From: CAVQEK01 sp964596645
GTDB lineage: Bacteria; Bacteroidota; Bacteroidia; Cytophagales; Cyclobacteriaceae
NCBI GenBank assembly: GCA_964596645.1
Contig: CAZQVB010000006.1
Location: forward strand, 62,001 to 126,000
Direction: 5' to 3'
DNA: 64,000 nt
In this document: piece after piece, positions 56,880-64,000 of the stretch
Position numbering within the stretch: position 1 is the stretch's first letter
How the letters are laid out: each line of letters begins with the position of its first letter
Position numbers and translations under genes: made by a program
The notes under the pieces: model-generated
Databases searched by the model: none
What the model was told of the DNA's origin: nothing
What the model saw: the letters and a program-made list of their open reading frames with translations, nothing else

Positions 56880-57800
56880 ATGAATATACTGATAACAGGA
56901 GGATGCGGCTATGTAGGCACTGTCCTCATCAAAAATTTGATATTGCGACCAGAGGTAGGCAAGATCATCATCTATGACAATCTGAGCCGCAAAAACCACA
57001 ATCTATTTCTAGGAGACCGGTTTACCGGTGCGGAAAAAATATCATTTATCCACGGCGACATTCTCGATTTGCGCAAACTGCGCACTGCACTGCGCGATGT
57101 GGATGTGGTGTATCATTTGGCAGCAAGGGTGTCCACACCTTTTGCCAATATCGATGCTGATTTTTATGAGCAGGTCAATCATTGGGGTACGGCCGAGCTG
57201 GTGTCGGCTATAGAGGAAGCAGGAATAAAAAAATTGATATACACCAGCAGCACCTCGGTATATGGCGCATCTGAAGACACACTGGAAGAGACCGTAAGCC
57301 CCGATCCAAAAACTTTTTATGGCATTTCCAAGCTTCGTGGTGAAGACCATATCAGGCGGTTGATGCCCAAGATGAACGCATACATTTTGCGCTGCGCCAA
57401 TGTGTATGGCTTCAGCCGTAGCATGCGGTTTGATGCGGTGATCAACCGTTTTATGTTCGACGCCAACTATACCAACCGCATACAAATCCACGGCAACGGC
57501 AAGCAGTTCCGGGCTTTTATCCATGTAAGTGTGCTGGCCAAAGCTTTGGTGGCATTGCTTTTTCACGAGGTGCCTTCCGGCACTTACAATGTTGTGGACC
57601 GGAACCTGCAACTGCTGGATATTGTGGATGTTCTCAAAGAGGTATACAGCGAGCTGGAGTACACTTTTATAAACCAGCATTTGCTGTTGCGTCAGATCAA
57701 AGTTTCTACCCATTCCCGCCTTCGTGATTTTATCGAGTATCAAAACGAAAAAACTCTGAAAGAAGAACTTACGGATTTTAAAGGCCGGTTTTCCTTCTAA
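56880..57800 (+). CDS. NAD-dependent epimerase/dehydratase (extended SDR)
   Basis: The 306-residue protein is an extended short-chain dehydrogenase: TGGCGYVGTVLI for NAD binding, HGDILDLRKL, VYHLAARVSTPF, YTSSTSVYGASED and the catalytic Tyr-x3-Lys in FYGISKLRGED. The pattern is that of UDP-glucose 4-epimerase-like sugar-nucleotide enzymes. It follows cysH by one base and should be co-translated with it. That pairing is unexpected: either a sulfated or sulfo-sugar is involved, or the two are simply co-expressed. The substrate is not predictable. Confidence 0.88.
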   Translation: MNILITGGCGYVGTVLIKNLILRPEVGKIIIYDNLSRKNHNLFLGDRFTGAEKISFIHGDILDLRKLRTALRDVDVVYHLAARVSTPFANIDADFYEQVNHWGTAELVSAIEEAGIKKLIYTSSTSVYGASEDTLEETVSPDPKTFYGISKLRGEDHIRRLMPKMNAYILRCANVYGFSRSMRFDAVINRFMFDANYTNRIQIHGNGKQFRAFIHVSVLAKALVALLFHEVPSGTYNVVDRNLQLLDIVDVLKEVYSELEYTFINQHLLLRQIKVSTHSRLRDFIEYQNEKTLKEELTDFKGRFSF

Positions 57801-58296
57801 CGTGCACGTGTGAATTTCCGGTGAAAAAATACTTGGGTGGCATTTCAGTGCAGATCAAGCCCGGCTTTTAAAGTTATGCTTGGCTTTTAGGACTATTTGC
57901 GTTGATTACCAGAGTATTATATGCTTTAAAGACATACTTGCTGGTCACTGTGCCACGACTGGTATTGCGCGGCGTGATTTTTTTGTCAGCCATTGCTGCT
58001 TCCATCCCTTGGTATTTGGCCATTACTGGCTACAATCGCAACTTAATTCTTACATGCAAAGTGGGGCATTATAGTGTGTTGGCGCTGTGTATTGTGCCAA
58101 TAGTAAGAGTTTAGTGCTTAATTTGAGCGTGAATTACTATAAGAAATGATTCGTAAATGATTGATTGTCAAGCTGATTATATGCCTTGATGCTTTCGCGA
58201 ACCATGACGGGTGACAATTTTTTAATGATACAGATGCGGAGATTTTTACTCAAGATGCTCAGGGTTACCAACCTTTCATCGTCCAAATTCAGGAAT
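57801..58296 (+). other. Non-coding region upstream of the SprB-repeat genes
   Basis: About 495 bp between the epimerase stop and the chosen start at 58297. A 70-codon hydrophobic frame at 57902-58114 lacks a convincing start and shows no recognisable family. I see no exact -33/-7 promoter pair, terminator or RNA gene, although a promoter for the downstream pair must lie here or further upstream. Confidence 0.5.
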
Positions 58297-58854
58297 ATGC
58301 GTACTCTTCAGGTGCAAATTCGTTTGGGGCTGCTCATAGCCCTCTTTGGTTTTTTTCTCTCACCGACGGTTTACAGCCAATGTCCTTCATCGATCTCTGC
58401 CATAGCAAAACCATCTGACTGCACGGCAGACAACGGCCAGGTAGATGTAAACATTTCAGCCAACGGCTATAGAGGCAGTTTCATTTTCGAAATAGTGGGC
58501 ATGCCCGGAAAAGGAAAAATGACAAGGGCTACTGCCAGTGGCAATCAACCCAAACATACTTTTAAAAACCTCGCTCCGGGCAGCTATCATGTGGCGGTGG
58601 TGCTTCAGGAAGGCTGCCAAAACTTGCTGGATAATGTCAATGTGCACGCCGGCAATCTCCGGGCCGTGGCAGAAGGAAGCAAAGGGGCCGCCGATTTACA
58701 AATAGAAGGCGGAACGAAGCCATATGTGATAGAATGGTCTGATGGCGGAATAGGCACTGAAGCAAGGCGAGGATTGACAGCGGGTATTTATGAGGCCCAT
58801 GTGACTGATGCCGGTGGATGCTACACCGTAGTGAAAAATATAGTAGTAAACTAA
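58297..58854 (+). CDS. Small secreted protein of two SprB-like repeat domains
   Basis: The ATG at 58297, preceded by AGGAAT, puts a signal peptide (MRTLQVQIRLGLLIALFGFF, cleaved near YSQ) at the N-terminus; the frame itself opens at 58186. The 185-residue product holds one domain starting CPSSISAIAKPSDCTADNGQ and a second ending TAGIYEAHVTDAGGCYTVVK, the SprB-type repeat ending. It has no gliding-motility C-terminal domain, so T9SS export cannot be inferred. Its first domain resembles the N-terminal module of the giant protein that starts 12 bp downstream (both have an ANGY-x-G segment followed by a VG-x-P turn), which points to duplication. Probable partner or truncated paralogue. Confidence 0.7.
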   Translation: MRTLQVQIRLGLLIALFGFFLSPTVYSQCPSSISAIAKPSDCTADNGQVDVNISANGYRGSFIFEIVGMPGKGKMTRATASGNQPKHTFKNLAPGSYHVAVVLQEGCQNLLDNVNVHAGNLRAVAEGSKGAADLQIEGGTKPYVIEWSDGGIGTEARRGLTAGIYEAHVTDAGGCYTVVKNIVVN

Positions 58855-58866
58855 AGGCCGGAGAAA

Positions 58867-61800
58867 GTGAATAACTTGAAAAGAATATTATTTTTTGGCG
58901 TTGTAATGCTCTTCTGGTCCATGAGCATGCAGCCAGTTTTTGCGCAATGCCCGATTGGCCCGGTTACCGTTTCCACTACCGACGTGGTTTGCAACGGCAA
59001 CAATGATGGTACTCTCACCATATCCGTCAACGCCAATGGCTATGCAGGCAACTACGAGTACTCACTGGTGGGTATACCTGCATCCGGTGCATTGTTTATC
59101 CTTACTCACAATACTACAGATGCTTCCTACACATTTACCGGTTTGCGCCCGGCTACCTACATCATAGCCATAAGTCCGGAAGTGCCCTGTAATAATTTCA
59201 ACAGCCTCGCCATCATAAACGAACCACCTGCTCTCACGCTGACCGTAGACAATGTGGAAGCAAATAATGTGTGTGTGGCGCCTTACGACGGAAGTATAGC
59301 GGTGACAGGTGCAGGTGGCTTTGGTGCCATTACCTATAGCTGGACGGGTCCGAACGGCTTTACATCTTCCAATGAAGACATTACCGCAATTGCATCGGGC
59401 GACTATACGGTGACGGCTACCGATCAAAACAATTGCACCATCAATCAAACCATTAACGTGCCGCAGGTAGCACGCTCTGCCAGCTTCTCATACAGTGGCG
59501 CGCTCTTTTGCAAGCTCGACGCAAACCCGTCGCCTGTTTTAGCCCCGGGTGCATTGTCTGGTGTGTTTTCATCTACGGCTGGGTTGGCCATCGATCCTGC
59601 CACGGGAGAAATTGATCTTGCCACCAGCAGCACGGGCAACTATACCATCACCAATACGCTGTTGGCTGAAGGTGTGTGTGTGCAGGAATCTGCTACTTTT
59701 AATGTACAAATTGTTGATAATCCAGATGCCACCATCGCCACGCAACCAGCCTTCTGTGCCAACGATGGTGTGGTAGTACTCACCGCAGCTTCTATCGGCG
59801 GTGTGTGGTCGGGCCCCGGCATCACCGACCCGGTCACGGGCTCCTTCGATCCTTCACTGGCCAATATTGGCAATAATACCATTACCTATACCGTAACCAC
59901 CGGTAGTTGTAGTGCGCAGGATACAGAAGTCATTTTGGTAAACTCAATACCTGATGCCACGATAGCCGCTACCAGCCCATTCTGTCTGAATGATGCCGCA
60001 GTGACGCTGACGGCTGCTACAAGCGGTGGCACCTGGTCGGGCCCCGGCATTACGGCTGCCGGTGTGTTTGACCCGGCTGCTGCAGGCGTTGGTGTACATA
60101 CCATTACTTACACCGTCACCAATGCCAACGGCTGTACCGGAGTAGACACGGAAGATGTGACTGTAAATCCACTGCCCGATGCTACCATCACCACACAACC
60201 AGCCTTCTGTGCCAACGATGCCGCAGTTGTGCTTACGGCAGCCACGGCGGGTGGAGTATGGTCTGGCCCCGGCATCACCGACCCGGCCACTGGAGCATTC
60301 GATCCTACGCAGGCCGTAGTCGGCAACAACACCATCACATACACAGTGACCACAGGCGGCTGTAGCGCTCAGGATTCTGAAACGATTGTAGTAAATGCTG
60401 TGCCCGATGCCACCATCGCTGCGCAACCTGCTTTTTGTGCCAGCGATGCCGCGGTAGTGCTTACGGCAGCCACGGCGGGTGGAGTATGGTCAGGCCCCGG
60501 CATCACCAATCCGGCCACAGGAGCATTCGATCCATCGCTGGCCGCTATGGGCAACAACACCATCACCTACACAGTGACCAACGCCAACGGATGTACCTCT
60601 GTAGATACTGAAATTATTGTAATCAATGCATTGCCCGATGCCACCATTGCCACCACCGCTGGTTTTTGTCTGAATGACGTTGCGGTGACGCTGACGGCTG
60701 CCACAAGTGGTGGCATTTGGTCGGGCCCCGGCATTTCGGCTGCCGGTGTGTTTGACCCGGCTGCTGCAGGCGTTGGTGTACATACCATTACTTACACCGT
60801 CACCAATGCCAACGGCTGTACCGGAGTAGACACGGAAGATGTGACTGTAAATCCACTGCCCGATGCTACCATCACCACACAACCAGCCTTCTGTGCCAAC
60901 GATGCCGCAGTTGTGCTTACGGCAGCCACGGCGGGTGGAGTATGGTCTGGCCCCGGCATCACCGACCCGGCCACGGGCGCATTCGATCCGTCTATGGCCA
61001 ACATCGGCAACAACACCATCACCTACACGGTGACCAATGCCAATGGATGTGCCGCTGTGGATACTGAAATTATCATAATCAATGCACTGCCAGACGCCAC
61101 CATAGCCGCTGCAGGCCCGTATTGTTTGAGCGACGCCGCAGTGACGCTGACGGCTGCTACAAGCGGTGGCACCTGGTCGGGCCCCGGCATTACGGCTGCC
61201 GGTGTGTTTGACCCTGCAGTGGCCAATGTGGGCAACCACCGAATTACCTATACGGTGGCATCAGGAAGTTGTGTCGGGGTCGACAGTATAGAAATTGATG
61301 TATTTGCTGAACCCACTGTCAATATTTCCTCCGCAGGCCCATTTTGCGAAAGTGACGGCATTCAGGTATTATCGGCTACTCCAGCAGGAGGTCAGTGGTC
61401 GGGGCCGGGTATAGTGAATACGGCCAATGGGGAATTTGATCCGTCCGTTGCTGGGGTAGGAATTCATGAAATCTTTTATGACATCACGATCGGAAGCTGT
61501 TCAGACCAGGGATCTTTCTTTGTCGAAGTGCAGTCCGGTCCTACGCTGGTTGTCACCGATCCGTCACCGGTATGCTCGCCCGGAACCATAGATATTACTC
61601 AGCCATCCGTGACAGCCGGAAGTGATCCTGGCACGTTATCCTACTGGACAGATGCCACTGCGACCAATCCTTTAGCCAATCCTACAGCAATATCTGCTTC
61701 AGGCACCTATTATATACAACTGGACAACGGTACGGGATGCGCACCGGTACAGCCGGTATTGGTTACCATCACTGATCTTCCCGTCACTTCGGCTATATCA

Positions 61801-64000
61801 GGCAATGCCAATCCTGACTGTGGAGAAGCAGGCGTAGTGTATTCTGTAACAAACACAGCGGGTTCTGTTTTTAACTGGTCAGTACCCACGGATGCCGTCA
61901 TTTCGGCCGGGCAAGGCACCAGCAGCATTACCGTCACATTTGGCAATACCAACGGCGCCGTTTCCGTGACAGAAGAAAATGCGAATGGCTGTGTCGGTGC
62001 CGTGGTTTCCAGCTTTATCTCACTGCAAAACTGTGCTTTCAATATTGACTTCACTGCCGACAAAACTGTAGTCTGTGTGGGAGAGCCTGTTACTTTTACC
62101 GACCTGTCCACAGGCTTGTCTGGCAGCGAAGATTATGATTGGAGCTTCGGGGCCGACGCTACACCGGTCACCAGCAAATTGGCCAATCCGCCGGCTGTCA
62201 CGTACGCCACGCCAGGCTTGAAGACCGTAATACTTGAAGTGACAGATGGTGCCAACTCCAGCATTGTTACTAAGAGTGATTATATAGAAGTGGTATCACA
62301 ACCGACTGCTGTACTGGCGGGTAATGAAAGCAGTTGCGCAGGAGTGCCGGTAAGTCTCAGCGTAACCGCGAGCGGCACAGGCCCCTGGAACATCACCTAC
62401 ACCGATGGCACAAACAACTACAATGCGTCATTCAACACGTCACCATTTAGCTTAACAGTCGCGCCGCTTACCTCTACTACCTATTCCCTGGTTTCAGTAG
62501 ATGATGCCAACTGTAGCGGAGCGGTGTCGGGCACAGGCATAGTCAATATTGCACCGCAAGCGGTGGTTACTTTGAGTGTAGATGATGTAGATGCCACGCC
62601 TGGCGGTACGGCCCTGGTACCCGTTCGGGTGAGTGATTTTGTTGATTTCGCCTCCATGCAATTTACCCTACGGTGGAATCCTACTTCTTTAGCCTTTGCC
62701 GGAATAGAAAATATTTCTTTGCCCCTGGCCAACTTCGGCACAGCCAATGTGAATGCCGGTTCGCTCACTTTTCAATGGTCAAGTGACGCCATGGCAGATA
62801 CTAGTATGGTCGATGATCAAATCATTTTTGCCATTCGCTTTACAGCAGGCAGTGCAGGTTGTACCGATGAAGCTGTCACCATTGCACAAGCACCGCCTGT
62901 GCCTTTGGCGCTGCAAGTGATGGATCAGGCCGGCTGTAGGGCCAACCCCACGATAATTAATGGCAGTGTTCAAACACTGCCTGCACCACCGGTGCCTGTG
63001 GCAAATCCCGTGGCCATCTGTGTGAATACACCAGTGCCGGCGTTGTCTGTAACGCCAAACACCGCAGCGGGCACTGTAGTTAGCTGGTACTCAGACCGCG
63101 CGGGGAATAACATGGTATCCACCGGCAACAGCTTCACGCCCGTGCTCAATACAGCCATAGCAATAGATACCACATTTTATTTCAGTCAGAACGTGCCGGC
63201 ATGTGGTGTTTCTGCTATCGATTCCATCGTGCTGCGAATCACTGCCGGACCTGCTGGTACAAGCCTGGCGAGCTCAGACGCTGATAATTCCATTTGCTTT
63301 GGTGAGTCCGTCACATTTACCGCCTCACCGGGCGGGCAGCCGCGCTATCAGTTTTTCCTCAACGGCGCTTCTGTACAAGATGGAGCAGGCAATCAATTCG
63401 TGAAAGCTGATCTTGCTGATCAGGATTCATTGAGTCTGCGTGTGTACGATGCCGCAGGGTGCTTCGCAGAAGCAACGGGTTTGGTAACCTCTGTGCGACA
63501 GCTGGTGATCAACTACACAGCCACCGACATCACATCCTGTGGTGCTGCCGATGGCGTCATCACCATTAGTAGCGTAACCGGTGCCAGCGGCACTGTGCAA
63601 TACAACTGGCAGGGACCTTCGATTACCGATCCTTCATTGAAAGATCAAAGCGGACTTGATGTGGGTACTTATACGCTCACCGCAACCGACAATGGCTCGG
63701 GCTGCAGTGAACAAATTACGGTGATCCTATCCGACCCGGTGAGCTTTACCACGGCCGTAAATCAGTCCAACGTCACCACTTTTGGCGGGGCGGATGGTTC
63801 CATTAATCTTACAGTTACAGGAGGCACCGGGCCATTTACTATAGCCTGGACCGGGCCCAACGGGTACACAAACTCCGGTGCCAACATCAGCAACCTGAGC
63901 GCGGGCAGCTATACTGCCACTATTGAAGATATGGCCGATGGCTGTACTGCCATTGTGAATGTAAATATTACAGAACCAGCACCGGGTGGGGGAGGCCTCA
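58867..64000 (+). CDS. Giant secreted repeat protein with PKD, cohesin-like and SprB-like domains (partial, 3' end outside window)
   Basis: The start is a GTG at 58867 with GGAG five bases upstream; the frame is open to the window end, at least 1,711 residues. A signal peptide (MNNLKRILFFGVVMLFWSMS, cleaved near FAQ) leads to an SprB-like module and an Ig-like domain. Eight tandem repeats of 74-77 residues follow (PDATI...FC...WSGPGI...FDP...ITYTV...C). After further Ig-like domains comes a PKD domain near residue 1,060 (VTFTDLSTG...YDWSFG), then a cohesin-like module at about 1,234-1,360 (LSVDDVDATPGGTALVPVRV, then MQFTLRWNPTSLAFAGIENI). SprB-like repeats continue to the edge. A C-terminal sorting domain is expected outside the window. 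Predicted surface adhesin, probably a T9SS substrate (inference). Confidence 0.85.
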   Translation, partial: MNNLKRILFFGVVMLFWSMSMQPVFAQCPIGPVTVSTTDVVCNGNNDGTLTISVNANGYAGNYEYSLVGIPASGALFILTHNTTDASYTFTGLRPATYIIAISPEVPCNNFNSLAIINEPPALTLTVDNVEANNVCVAPYDGSIAVTGAGGFGAITYSWTGPNGFTSSNEDITAIASGDYTVTATDQNNCTINQTINVPQVARSASFSYSGALFCKLDANPSPVLAPGALSGVFSSTAGLAIDPATGEIDLATSSTGNYTITNTLLAEGVCVQESATFNVQIVDNPDATIATQPAFCANDGVVVLTAASIGGVWSGPGITDPVTGSFDPSLANIGNNTITYTVTTGSCSAQDTEVILVNSIPDATIAATSPFCLNDAAVTLTAATSGGTWSGPGITAAGVFDPAAAGVGVHTITYTVTNANGCTGVDTEDVTVNPLPDATITTQPAFCANDAAVVLTAATAGGVWSGPGITDPATGAFDPTQAVVGNNTITYTVTTGGCSAQDSETIVVNAVPDATIAAQPAFCASDAAVVLTAATAGGVWSGPGITNPATGAFDPSLAAMGNNTITYTVTNANGCTSVDTEIIVINALPDATIATTAGFCLNDVAVTLTAATSGGIWSGPGISAAGVFDPAAAGVGVHTITYTVTNANGCTGVDTEDVTVNPLPDATITTQPAFCANDAAVVLTAATAGGVWSGPGITDPATGAFDPSMANIGNNTITYTVTNANGCAAVDTEIIIINALPDATIAAAGPYCLSDAAVTLTAATSGGTWSGPGITAAGVFDPAVANVGNHRITYTVASGSCVGVDSIEIDVFAEPTVNISSAGPFCESDGIQVLSATPAGGQWSGPGIVNTANGEFDPSVAGVGIHEIFYDITIGSCSDQGSFFVEVQSGPTLVVTDPSPVCSPGTIDITQPSVTAGSDPGTLSYWTDATATNPLANPTAISASGTYYIQLDNGTGCAPVQPVLVTITDLPVTSAISGNANPDCGEAGVVYSVTNTAGSVFNWSVPTDAVISAGQGTSSITVTFGNTNGAVSVTEENANGCVGAVVSSFISLQNCAFNIDFTADKTVVCVGEPVTFTDLSTGLSGSEDYDWSFGADATPVTSKLANPPAVTYATPGLKTVILEVTDGANSSIVTKSDYIEVVSQPTAVLAGNESSCAGVPVSLSVTASGTGPWNITYTDGTNNYNASFNTSPFSLTVAPLTSTTYSLVSVDDANCSGAVSGTGIVNIAPQAVVTLSVDDVDATPGGTALVPVRVSDFVDFASMQFTLRWNPTSLAFAGIENISLPLANFGTANVNAGSLTFQWSSDAMADTSMVDDQIIFAIRFTAGSAGCTDEAVTIAQAPPVPLALQVMDQAGCRANPTIINGSVQTLPAPPVPVANPVAICVNTPVPALSVTPNTAAGTVVSWYSDRAGNNMVSTGNSFTPVLNTAIAIDTTFYFSQNVPACGVSAIDSIVLRITAGPAGTSLASSDADNSICFGESVTFTASPGGQPRYQFFLNGASVQDGAGNQFVKADLADQDSLSLRVYDAAGCFAEATGLVTSVRQLVINYTATDITSCGAADGVITISSVTGASGTVQYNWQGPSITDPSLKDQSGLDVGTYTLTATDNGSGCSEQITVILSDPVSFTTAVNQSNVTTFGGADGSINLTVTGGTGPFTIAWTGPNGYTNSGANISNLSAGSYTATIEDMADGCTAIVNVNITEPAPGGGGL
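59722..61539 (+). repeat. Eight tandem 222-231 bp coding repeats with higher-order duplication
   Basis: Units begin at 59722, 59950, 60175, 60403, 60634, 60859, 61090 and 61312, each with a Pro codon followed in most units by Asp-Ala-Thr. By eye, 60053-60290 and 60737-60974 are identical over 238 bp at an offset of 684 bp, the length of three units. 60001-60074 recurs at 61141-61214, an offset of five units. Even and odd units alternate in type (FCLND versus FCAND), so duplication or gene conversion has acted on blocks rather than single units. Such repeats are likely to cause length change and assembly errors. Confidence 0.88.

Noticed and set aside
57902..58114. Hydrophobic 70-codon frame that could be a small membrane protein
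   Set aside because: It has a non-ATG start, no ribosome-binding site, no neighbour logic and no recognisable family; AT-rich sequence can give such frames by chance.
60490..61239. Repetitive 249-codon frame on the minus strand
   Set aside because: The repeats are those of the giant adhesin read backwards; the plus-strand frame has the signal peptide and domain order.
59722..61539. Regular 222-231 bp repeats as a non-coding satellite or CRISPR
   Set aside because: All units stay in one open reading frame and encode a conserved Ig-like domain with Cys and WSGPG motifs.
1..64000. tRNA, rRNA, prophage, transposase or plasmid genes
   Set aside because: I looked through the intergenic regions and the coding frames and found no cloverleaf, rRNA stretch, integrase, transposase or phage structural gene that I could support.

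Overview
The window is chromosomal DNA of a gliding-type member of the Bacteroidota, most likely Cytophagales or a relative (inference). The evidence is the gldA-gldF-gldG genes, two PorP/SprF-family proteins, giant surface proteins with the gliding-motility type B C-terminal domain used by the type IX secretion system (T9SS), a SusC-like TonB receptor, and promoters of the Bacteroidota form (TTG, about 17-20 bp, TAnnTTTG). Shine-Dalgarno sequences are mostly weak. Two runs of N (24997-25006 and 48906-49033) each split a real gene, so this is a gapped draft assembly.

Layout. 1-407: the start of an outer-membrane beta-barrel gene. 981-16808: a T9SS surface cassette with a PorP/SprF-SPOR fusion, an FG-GAP/Ig/PKD adhesin, a 3,155-residue L-type-lectin adhesin and a second PorP/SprF. 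16833-21997 (minus strand): a DUF4301 protein coupled to a membrane-anchored glycosidase-like protein, then tyrA and an aromatic-type aminotransferase. 22194-25987: a soluble histidine kinase with eight PAS domains. 26520-36963 (minus strand): a probable eight-gene operon, gldA, gldF, gldG, DUF4340, Bax-like glucosaminidase, NodB-type deacetylase, a large coiled-coil ATPase-like protein with a degenerate P-loop, and an MscS channel. 37068-41630: a CheB-CheR-PAS-GAF-kinase-receiver hybrid. 41915-45153: a HAD phosphatase, a cold-shock protein and GTP-type PEP carboxykinase. 45286-50870: a sugar-nucleotide and lipid-linked glycan cluster whose five enzymes match the logic of diacetylbacillosamine synthesis and transfer to undecaprenyl phosphate. 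50890-57800: a DUF6089 barrel, a Gfo/Idh/MocA oxidoreductase, a TonB-dependent receptor with a clear operator over its promoter, an FlK-like thioesterase, an APS reductase and a coupled epimerase. 58297-64000: a small SprB-repeat protein followed by a giant secreted protein that runs off the window and carries eight near-identical 222-231 bp repeats and a cohesin-like module.

How the parts fit. The window is dominated by cell-surface biology: T9SS cargo and its partner outer-membrane proteins, the Gld ABC transporter, envelope-remodelling enzymes and a glycan pathway. The least explained parts are (i) the ATPase-like protein lacking its Walker A lysine, translationally coupled to an MscS channel at the end of the gld operon, (ii) the PorP/SprF-SPOR fusion, and (iii) a family of intergenic elements made of inverted GTAGACTG octamers at two loci.
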